Shown here: positions 55,381-64,000 of the stretch, in pieces
Layout of the letters: each line of letters begins with the position of its first letter
Position numbering within the stretch: the stretch's first letter is position 1
Assembly: GCA_036867785.1 (NCBI GenBank)
Contig: CP145409.1
Span: 372,001 to 436,000 of the forward strand
DNA from: Plasmodiophora brassicae
Lineage: Eukaryota > Endomyxa: Phytomyxea > Phytomyxea > Plasmodiophorida
DNA length: 64,000 nucleotides
Direction of reading: 5' to 3'
Position numbers and translations under genes: made by a program
The notes under the pieces: model-generated
What the model saw: only the letters and a program-made list of their open reading frames with translations
What the model was told of the DNA's origin: nothing
The model's database searches: none

Positions 55381-57690
55381 TCACGTGCAGACGATGCTCT
55401 TTTGAGGAGCTGTCTGAATCAATACCCAATGCTCCTGACATGGGTCAAGTAAGGATCCAGCTGGCACCCCATTGCAGATGTTGGACGCACTGTTGCGATC
55501 TGTGGGGTCCACGCCGTCGCCCTTCTCATTATTGTCGTCGTCCAAAGCCGACCGTTCCAGGTTCCTTAGAACAGCGTCAGGACAAGGGTACGCTGCCTTC
55601 TTACGGGCCGCCGCAACCCAGAGTGTCATGTCGAGCCTTGCATCCACTGCCGACACATCGTTTAGCAGGGACAACCCTGGCAGACTTCGGCGAACCAACC
55701 TTTTCTTGCAGATGTCTCCAAGACATGTAGCGTTTCCCAGGCCCTCAGGACTAGCTCTTGACCAAGCTCATTCATGCGACGGGCGCAGCAGGCCACGGCT
55801 TCGACGCGATTCATCTCGATCTCTTGAATGAAGTTGTACAATGATCCCAGGGTGTCCTGGTACGCCACTTCCGAGCTGCATTTCTCGACCGAGAGCTGCT
55901 CGGTCGCAGACTGAAGCTTTTTCAGGTCGGCTTCGAGCTCAGCGACACGTTGCCGATGCTTGGCGACGGGTTTCTTCATGAACGACATTATCGACGACGA
56001 GGTGGTCGGAGACGAATCCTCGGCTTCAGCTCGAGCAAGCTTCTCACGAGCTGACTTCAACGCAGCTTCAATCCGGGTAACTTCTTCAGATGATCGCTGG
56101 AACTGGGCAGCGCAATCTGTTTTCAGTTTCCTACCATTCTGACGCCGGCAATCAGGGCCACGTGTTTGAAATTTTGACACCCAACGTACATGTTCCTTCG
56201 TAATAGCCATAGCGAGTCGGGACTGAAGCGTCTCCCTCATTCTGCGTAGGTCTGCTAGTTGCTTGCGCCTCTCAGCGGCAGACGTTTCCAGAATGTTCAC
56301 CCAATCTTCCGCAACGAACTGGTGAAATGCTTTCAGAGCAGCATTCACGGTTTCGAGGCCCTACGGGATGTGTCAGCGTGACGGCATTCGGATTGCAACC
56401 GCTGTCACCAACGTCCTGGAGATTTAATGACCACGACTGTTTCCGAATACGAGACACCAGAGCATCGTCAAGACCGATAACTTGTTCGAGCTGACCGGCA
56501 ATGGTGGCAACAAGGTCCAGACCAGAGCTTATTTGTTGACAAACCTGCACACCGATGACTATACGTTATTTGGAAAACAGAGAGGTTGCCTGACCTCGGG
56601 GAATTGGTCGGCATTGCATGAGGAAATGAGGTCAGGCTGTTTACGTTCGACTGGAGAAGATATATGACCGTGCAGACGGTGCACTAATTCGTAGATGACA
56701 CTGCCCTTGCTGACCGCGTCGATGATCGGCACCATCTCGTCCATTCCTGAACGTGCGTCAACAGAAAGGAATTTGCAGGACAACCATTATGGAGACCTGC
56801 TCTGTATTTGGCGTAATAGTCGTACAAGGCACCATGGAAATCCAACAAGGCCGAACGAAGCGTCAGGATTCGGTTGTGCTCAACCTGCCATCACTTAGCC
56901 ATATCACGCCACATGACAACGAACATGCGGCATTACTTTCTGGAACTGATCAAGTAGGTACGCGATACCACAATGGTGCTGGACCTGCGACGTTTGCCAT
57001 TGCCTTGACATCATGTCGATTTCGCGTTGGGACTTGGGCGTCACGTTGCTCGGTTGCGGTTTCAAGCGATTCAGGTCACTAACAGACGGCGCCGACAAGG
57101 AGCGAGAGTACGCGTCTTGCGCCGACGAAACGTCAAGCTCAAGCTTTTGTCTGCGCTTTTCGATCATCGCGAACGATCCCTTGCATTCTCGTTTCAACAC
57201 GCGTGCATCCACAGCCTGAATCACGTGTTTAGGCGGGAAACTGTGAAATGCCGAACGGCTGCGGTATGGCCAACCGTTTTCTTGATTCGTTTCATGGTCT
57301 TCTGAGCGGCGCGATCAAGCTGCGAAAGCTGGTGCTCGAGTGCATCTAACAATGCAGCTTCTGCTTTGGTCCCCGCTAACGATGACGTCGCAGTAGACAA
57401 AGGCTTATGAGGTGACAACGAAAGAGATGACAACAACCCTCCACCGCGGTTTGTGGCCGTCGGTAAACTATCGAATAGGGCCGACGCGCTAGCCAGAGCT
57501 GCCTCGACCTGTTTGACAATTGCTTTGGCCTTCACAGCATGGTCGAACAGGAGATCGAATTGCCCCCACATCAACATGGAGTAGCGGAACGGCTGGGTTG
57601 AATCAGGCACGGGTGGATCCTGCAGAGCCGTCAACAGCTGTGATACCAATGGCGGCGAAAATTGGTACCTGGGTACATTCGGCGTCAGAA
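55381..57690 (-). CDS. BAR-like coiled-coil segments, likely continuation of the DENN/F-BAR gene
   Basis: Several minus-strand exons with strong helical character lie directly downstream of the DENN/F-BAR gene. One begins MLMWGQFDLLFDHAVKAKAI, the W-x-x-F-x-x-L opening of F-BAR domains, and runs through LDALEHQLSQLDRAAQKTMK. A second set has EMVPIIDAVSKGSVIYELVH, GLDLVATIAGQLEQVIG, ALKAFHQFVAEDWVNILETS, RIEAALKSAREKLARAEAE and FMKKPVAKHRQRVAELEADL, a full BAR-type bundle. The end near 55381 is a Ser/Asp-rich tail. I cannot place every intron, so this may be one or two separate genes or the 3' half of its neighbour. Confidence 0.55.
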
Positions 57691-57699
57691 CGGGAGCGC

Positions 57700-60304
57700 G
57701 GACCTGTTGGCGACTCGGAAGAAAGCGGAGCTGAAGCAATCTGTGCTTCGGAAAAGTTGTCCAGCAATGGGATGAATTTGGCCACCAAGCTGTTGACCCT
57801 CTGAACAGGGGGAGGGGATGCCTTGGTAATGGACTCGAGGTCGGCCAAAGCTGCTTCCTCAGCTTTTAATTGTTGACGGCGGCTGTTGGCATGCGAGCTG
57901 ATTGCTGATCGAAACGTACCCACACGCTCGTCATTGAGGCGCTGCAGTTCAGAAATGATCTCAGGGATGCGTTTGTTGTACAGATCCAGCAAAGTTCTAA
58001 ACGTTGCTTCCGCTTCAGCGCGCTCAATCTCCAACGCTTGTACTTCCGATCGTGCAGCGACAAGTTTTCCCATCTGCATCTGATCGGTTAGACAGTATGG
58101 AGGTGTCGTCATGAAAAATAGACTACACCTCTCTGGTCGAAGACCATCTGGCTGTAGAAGGAGGCGAAGCAGTCTCGATCGATTTTAACCTTTTACGAGC
58201 GGCAGCCAGCGCTGATTTGCAACTTTCTAATTGCGCTTTGTTCGCCGTTGCATCGGCATCGAGTTGTCGAGCTTCATCGAACAGTATCTTCAGGTCTCTG
58301 TCGATGAAGGCCAACTTCGATGATAGGTCACGCTCCAGGTTCGTTTCCATATCCGTTAATGCAACACTCCTCGCGGTCAGGGTTAGATTGGCATAGGAAT
58401 GAAGTGCTTCGAACAACGCAGTTATCGAACAAGCGGCAAGTGTGGGCCACTGCAGCCGAGATAGCACTTGAAGAGCGTATCGCTCTGCGCCCGTCCAGGC
58501 TATTGTCGTTTGAATGACCGAGTTAAATGCGATGTCGTGGCGGGTCGAAGCAATCTTCATGGAATGGAACTGACGGGAGTACACCTGAGGACAATATTAG
58601 ACGACCTGATTAAACTCGTTACGCTCATGACCTTCTGATCCATGAAGAACTTGAGCGACGCGTGGGACATCCCGGACGCCAACGTTTGCGACTCGGTGGT
58701 ACTGTCAACGAGAACGTCGACGGCTCGAGCGGAGGGGATACGCTCAGGTTCAACCTGCTGTAGGCCATTCCAGTACGTGAATGGTCCAGATACGCCAGGA
58801 ACGGTAACAGGTGCCATGCAAACGTGTCGGGTTTTGTGCGCTTGGGAAGTGTCAGACAAGAACGCAGCAGGTCGTCCCTGCTCGCGTAATATGTAATCGT
58901 CGAACAAGAGAGTGTCAATCTGTGCACGTGTCAGAACGATGTGTAATGGGGAACAAATCTGAGCCTACATCATCGGAGAACCGGACGCGATCGTCGATGA
59001 ACGATGCAAACATCTGGGTGTCGATCAGACTCGATAGCGACTCACATCTAGGAAAGCGTTAACATGGAACGAGCGCAACGGGTATGTGCATACCCATCTG
59101 GTGATGCTTCGAGGAACTGGCGCTTGTCGAACGCATCGTCGGCATTCTCAAAGTCAACATATTTTCGGTAATGGCCAAGAACGACAGCAAAGAAACGCTG
59201 GAAGGCATCTGCGATGGCAACCCTGTCGATCTTTCCGTCTGTGGTCGCCTGACGCAACCTCTTCGACAACGCTCGGGAGGGCCTGTCGGGCAACAGCGGG
59301 ACAGGCGACGTCGTCAGTAACCCTTTTCCAGCATCGTCAACGTATACGACTATTTAAATAGAACCATGAGCAGAGCGCCTGCTACAATGGAATATCGAGC
59401 CAACCTGTGCCTTGGTCAAGGTCGACTAGGCAGATGCCACCCAGAAGGGCAAGTTCTGGCAGATACGACCGCAAAACGCCCATGAGAAACGGCATGGGGG
59501 TGCACACATACTCAATCAGAATGCGAGGCAGGAGAGGTATGTAGATATGTCGCCAGAACATAGGATTCAGCAAGTTGTTAATGGATTCAATCACAGGCGT
59601 CAAGGACGACTCCTTCGTGGAGACAAATAGGATCCGCCGTTCGGAAAGCGTAGCGCTGAATACACTAAGAATTGCGTCTACTGATAATAAGTGGAACAGC
59701 GTTTCCACGTCGAAGTCGTCCAGAGGGCCGCCATTTGGAGCAGGGCGTCGGAATACCAGTTCGCGATTCGTCCCGATCAGTGGAACGACAACCTGTACAT
59801 TGTTCAGCCCGATGCTCCCCATGATGCGGTACGAAATATTAAACATACTTCTGTACGACCTCGAGGCGGAAGCGGGACTTCAAAGATTAAGTTCACTAGC
59901 AGTGACTCGATAGGATAGGGCGTTGACGTTCGCGATGTGAGGATATAATGAGCATGGCGGAGAAAGACTGCCATCTGGTTGAAGAATGCCCAATGCGATG
60001 TCAATATGAAGCATTCGCCGGTAGAGTTGTCGCGAAGTGCCGACACGTATACACGTTTGCCGTCAACTTCGGTCAGCACGAACGTGAACTCGACGACATC
60101 GGCGACAGAATCCGAGTTGCCGTCTTCCTTCTCCACCCCGGGAGCATCATCAGGAAAACAGAACATGCTGACATCCTTTGGAAATTCGCAATCGCTGTGA
60201 TCGACGGTAGGAAATCGGACCGCGACAAATACGTCATGTTTAAGGTCTCGTTTCGCGACTGCAAAGTAGTCGACAACTCTCTGTGGTAGGCGCGCCACAG
60301 ACAT
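57700..60304 (-). CDS. DENN-domain protein fused to an F-BAR domain
   Basis: The start ATG at 60304 opens MSVARLPQRVVDYFAVAKRD, the uDENN module. The core DENN module has NVQVVVPLIGTNRELVF, LFHLLSVDAILSVFSATLSE, RRILFVS and LLNPMFWRHIYIPLLPRIL, then GICLVDLD. The dDENN module has ADAFQRFFAVVLGHYRKYV, TQMFASFIDDRVRFSDD joined by a checked intron to IDTLLFDDYILREQGRP. Another in-phase intron (near 58600) links LKFFMDQK to VYSRQFHSMKIASTRHDIAF, an F-BAR opening, followed by NLERDLSSKLAFIDRDLKIL and YNKRIPEIISELQRLNDERV. DENN domains activate Rab GTPases; F-BAR domains bind curved membrane. The two junctions read cleanly, so the fusion appears real. Confidence 0.72.
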
Positions 60305-60554
60305 GCCAGTACCGCCGAATGGTCAAGCCATACCAGCCTGGTCGGTCGACGCTCGGGAGAGGACGGATAGGACGCCCGTTAGGAACGCTGCTGCTGGGAG
60401 CGTTCGTGGTGCAGCGTCGTCTGGCGCCAGTGACGTGCAGCTTGCATCGATACGACAACGACCACCTGGCACCTGAAATCTGCACCCAACTACCAGTCAA
60501 CGCGGCTCTCGAATTGGCTCTGGAAAAACTGGCAACAGAGCACAGGCCACAGCC

Positions 60555-62315
60555 ATGTTCATGACAAAAACATCATACTGTACATCAAGCTGGCCCGCAG
60601 CCGTCGACTGCGTTGTCGCCCCGTTTTTCACGGTTCAGTCGATGAACGGCAGCCATGACGAATTGGAGGTTCGTCGCCTCTTGCAGTCGATGGTGGAGCG
60701 CGTCGTCCACGTGTCAAAGTTGCGGCGACGATCGTGGTCGCCGCCGAGTGCTTTGCGATCACGGTCGTTGCCGCCTCGGAACCCAACGCGATGGTCGTCT
60801 CCTCGGCCTCCCAAGAAAGCGACCGCCGTGATTGGTGATTATCGTCGAAGTCGTCCGCGTATTGCCCCTGTGATTCCATCGTCGTCGTCGTCATCATCGT
60901 CTCCGCGATCCGCATCTCCCTGTTCGTCAACGTCATCCTCGACGGAATCATCCCATGTCAGCATGACGCCGGTCAAACCTGTTCGATCGATGCGATCGTT
61001 GACACCATCGCGTTTCAACTCTACGAAATATTCTATGTCGTTTGCGCAGTTCCTATTCAAACAGCTGTTCGTCAGCGATTCAGTAGAAGCGTCGCGTCAT
61101 GGTCCGCCGTCCGGCAACCAGTTCGCCAAAGTCCCGCCTTCACTGGAGCGACTCATGTGAGTTCCGACTGTGTTTTAGATGTCTGTTTGCCAACTAACAC
61201 GCACTTCCAGGCTTCTGGGGTTCTTCATTTGTTTAGATGAATTTCTGTACGTGTTCACAATCTTGCCACTGCGCTTGCTTGCGTTTGCTCTGCGCGTCAC
61301 CCGATCGTCCACCGCTGACGTCCTTCGTGCGCTGCTCATATTTATTTGCTGCTCTCTACTGGCATTCTTCAACATCACGTTCAGCAGTATATATCATCTC
61401 ATTCGCGGACAGAATTTCTTCAAACTATACGTTCTGTTCAACATTCTGACGATTTTCGACAAGCTATGCTGTTCTCTCGGTGAGGATATACTCGATTCCT
61501 TGTTCTACAGCGCGCAATTGCGGTTCTTCTCTTTTAAGACGCTTCTTGATCTTATTATCGCGTCCATCTATATGGTTATTCATTCTTTGGTACTGTACCT
61601 TCAAATAGTCAGTCTAAACGTCGCAATCAATTCTAACAACTCGGCGCTGGTTTCTCTTTTAATTTCGAATAACTTCCTTGAGCTCAAATCCAATGTCTTC
61701 AAGAAGTATACCAAAGCTCAGCTTTTCCAGATTGCTTCGAGCGACATCGTGGAAAGATTCCACTTGACATTATTCATCCTTGTCATCTTGATTGCAAACG
61801 TCTCGAACCTAGTCTGGCACTCTGCCTGGAACTGGCTTGTCCAAGCCGCCCAACTTTCTATCATCCTGGTTTCGTTGGAGATCCTTGTCGATTGGATCAA
61901 GCACAGCTGTATGGTGAAATTCAACTCGTTTCCGGTTTCTGTCTACCGTCAGTTCTTCGACGTTCTCTGTGCAGATTTCGCCCATGGAACTGTCGCGTCT
62001 CGAATGCATGACGCTCCACATGCGGTATCCAGGCGCTTGGGCTTCATTTCCATCCCTATTGCATGCGTTCTGTTGCGGGGCGTGAACCAGGCAGTGTCGC
62101 TTCCTCGCTTTGCTGGTTCTCTACCTCAGCCGTTCGTTGTCGCTGTTGCCATTTTGATATTCTGCATCTTGCTCGCTCTCAAGGTTGTGATCAATTTGTC
62201 GCTTCTTGGAGTATCCGCTGCACTAGCTGTAAATCCGCCAAGTCATGTTCAAACGTATCGAACCGTTGAAAGGTATTCGGTGTTCGTTGCTGCACCAACA
62301 AATATATTTGCATGA
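60555..62315 (+). CDS. TAPT1: TAPT1/POD1-family multi-pass ER membrane protein
   Basis: Exon 1 (to 61156) and exon 2 (61211-62315) join in phase (MLLGFFICLDEFLYVFTILP) across a 54-nt intron. The N-terminal ~200 residues are Arg/Ser-rich and low complexity, ending SMSFAQFLFKQLF. The conserved core follows: DEFLYVFTILPLRLLAFALR, YHLIRGQNFFKLYVLFNILT, IFDKLCCSLGEDILDSLFY. This is the TAPT1 signature. Later helices include LILVSLEILVDWIKHSCMVK and FYRQFFDVLCAD-type DUF747 sequence. TAPT1 homologues (yeast Emp65, plant POD1) act in ER protein folding and, in animals, at the ciliary base. The divergent DENN/F-BAR gene starts about 250 bp away. The best first ATG is 60555 or 60642. Confidence 0.9.
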
Positions 62316-62620
62316 TTTATCGACTAACTGTCCAATTGCTAAACGGCATTCACTTTATTCTCTCGTATAGCAATTGGACACAGTTTGCAAATGTGTGCTA
62401 GAAACGCATCTCCAGCGTGCGCTGCCGTTGCATCGAGGTCGTCGAATCGCCAGCGTCAATCCCGCTGTCTTGTAAGGCGGGCGCAGTGGGAACGTTGGTG
62501 ACAACCAAAGAGTACAGCGGCGAAGTGTTACTGGCCCTTGCTTGATGAATCGAGATAACAGAGTTCGGGATCAAATCGCATCCTTGTCGTCAGCTTGACA
62601 GGGCCCCTGAAGCGAAATTA
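62316..62620. other. Intergenic region
   Basis: About 305 bases between TAPT1 and the next plus-strand gene. No gene, repeat or regulatory element is recognised. Confidence 0.4.
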
Positions 62621-63640
62621 ATGTCCCCCGCTGTTGACCAAGTCGATGTCGCCATTCCCGGTGATAACGAGTTTTCGAATCTCTGCCATGATCGCAGGCT
62701 GGGATCCCCAGCCTACAAGGTGCTGCGTGATGCCGAGGTGAAGCAACACAGCATCCAGCGGAAGCAAGCGTTCAGGAGAATACTTGAAAACGTACCTAAC
62801 ACCGGGAAAGGCGACATCGACTTGGTCAACAGCTGGGACTTTAACGGGACTGGAAAGTGCTGCACTGGATTAGTTGCCGGCCAGGTCTACAGAATGCCGG
62901 TCCACAGGAGTCGAGCAGACTCGATCAGGTACGTTGCGTCCCGCGCTTCTCTGGCTCTCTCTCTCTCTCTTCGTTCTGGAAACTGAATTCAACCACGAGT
63001 CATGACAATCCCAAATATCCGGGCATCTGGCCTGCCAGGGTATCCTCCATGGTCATGGACATCGCCTGTCGCTCCAGAGTTTCCGGGGAACCAGATGCAA
63101 CGTGAACGTTTACGGGCAAGGGTCGGTGATTGACTGGGCCGCACTGCTCCCTTTGCTGAGCGCCCCTCTTTGTGGATCGTCTGGAACCCGATTCGCAGGA
63201 ACACGTCCACTGGTCCATTTAGACGCACTTCATTGTACGCAGGCAAAGGCGCATGCATCATTACTGATCGGAAGATCGGTTCAGTAGACATCAGTGTCTG
63301 GAAACCCGCATTCGCGCAGCGTGTTCTTTTAATATTTGGGATACCAGCCGCATAGCCCCCCGTGAGGGCAAGCTGCTCAGACTTTTGATCACAGGTTAGC
63401 TCGCATCTTTACGAGCGGCTGGAGAAGCGTGCCCGCAAGGAGAACGTACAACAGCGCCACCAGAAGGACCAGACGGGGACAATCACTATCCATGTCAGGT
63501 TTAAGATTAAAATCGAACCGACCGTCTGACGTTACTCCAATCCAGTTGTGCCTACCTAGTAGCCGCCTATCTCAGGCTGAGACCCGTCAATCCAATACTA
63601 GTTTAACGTCAGACGGCTTGTCCCACAACGTTGGCTAAGC
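62621..63640 (+). CDS. Unrecognised multi-exon gene
   Basis: Exon 1 (62621 to about 62928) encodes MSPAVDQVDVAIPGDNEFSN, AYKVLRDAEVKQHSIQRKQA and NSWDFNGTGKCCTGLVAGQV. A short intron holding a CT-dinucleotide run (62952-62970) follows, then SHDNPKYPGIWPAR and SFRGTRCNVNVYGQGSVIDW in further exons. Near 63400-63500 LYERLEKRARKENVQQRHQK, a basic coiled coil, may belong to it or to a separate gene. I do not recognise the family. Exon limits are tentative. Confidence 0.38.
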
Positions 63641-64000
63641 ATGACTATGTTTGATGGAAAACAATCGAGGCGCGGTACAATCTGTCAGGTCTGCCTTCGC
63701 GCTTGTCAGCGAGGTCGGGTAGACCGGTGCGACTTTTCGCGAATACTCCCGAACAGAGTAGTAGTACCTGGCGGATACAAGTAGTGGACTAACAGTCGTT
63801 TCCAGGGAAACAGTCGATCCCAGTTCCGCTCGTCCTGCTGACGATGCTGCATTGAGAGTTCGCGGATCGGCGCGGATCAACAACCGTCGATCAGGCCAGA
63901 GGTAACGTTTTTTGGATTCCCCCTCGACCGGCGTGAGACGCAGGCGCCGCGGTCATTTTGCCTGGCGTGAATTTTCTACAGCGGCAGGTCGACGCGCGGA
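63641..64000. other. Right-edge region, no gene resolved
   Basis: A minus-strand open frame (63635-63883) contains AELGSTVSLETTVSPLLVSA but has no domain or clear start. It could be the end of a gene beyond the window. Confidence 0.3.

Noticed and set aside
1-64000. CRISPR arrays, tRNA or rRNA genes, LTR elements or viral genes
   Set aside because: None was recognised on either strand.

Overview
This is a nuclear genome window from a eukaryotic microbe. The signs are many short spliceosomal introns (those I could place are 47 to 65 nt, mostly GT-AG with a few GC-AG), an intact actin gene, a U2 snRNP splicing factor, 9-1-1 clamp, ubiquitin-pathway and N-glycosylation genes, and kinesin, PPR and TPC-channel genes. 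Base composition is moderately GC-rich and genes are dense, with intergenic gaps mostly of 0.1 to 0.8 kb. The lineage is not resolved from sequence alone. A two-pore channel, a C-terminal-motor kinesin, organellar RNA-binding repeat proteins and Lsm11/METTL16/MEI4-type proteins together fit a free-living or zoosporic protist (or very early fungal relative) better than an animal, land plant or yeast.

Layout, 1-24 kb: a probable trypsin-fold protease (-), a two-pore cation channel (-), a large membrane protein with two extracytoplasmic sensor-like regions (-), an SMP-type lipid-transfer protein (+), ALG11 (+), a MEI4-like meiotic protein (+), SF3A1 (-), an unrecognised gene (-), a DUF229 sulfatase-fold protein (-), a second SMP-type paralogue (+), an Lsm11-like Sm protein (+) and METTL16 (-). 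24-31 kb: LRRC40 (-), then an accessory-looking stretch with an unrecognised ORF, a ~415-bp inverted repeat and a lone ORF, then UBR7 (-) and a perfect 42-bp palindrome. 31-46 kb: RAD9 (-), a kelch protein (-), a TDA3-like FAD oxidoreductase (+), a kinesin-14 (+), a >20-repeat octotricopeptide-like protein (+) and a PPR protein (-). 46-64 kb: a C-terminal J-domain protein (+), a complete non-autonomous hAT-like transposon, a tiny ZNF706-like gene (+), actin (-), URM1 (+) overlapping a TVP38/VTT membrane protein (+), a glutaredoxin-like protein (+), an F-box/LRR protein (+), a DENN plus F-BAR protein with further BAR-like segments (-), TAPT1 (+), and an unrecognised gene near the right edge.

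There is no operon-like logic. Recurring themes are RNA processing (SF3A1, METTL16, Lsm11, PPR, octotricopeptide repeats), membrane traffic and lipid movement (SMP pair, TVP38, DENN/F-BAR, TAPT1) and genome maintenance or meiosis (RAD9, MEI4-like). Many genes here are split over short exons, so several are visible only after mentally removing introns. Where exon phases were checked, this is stated.
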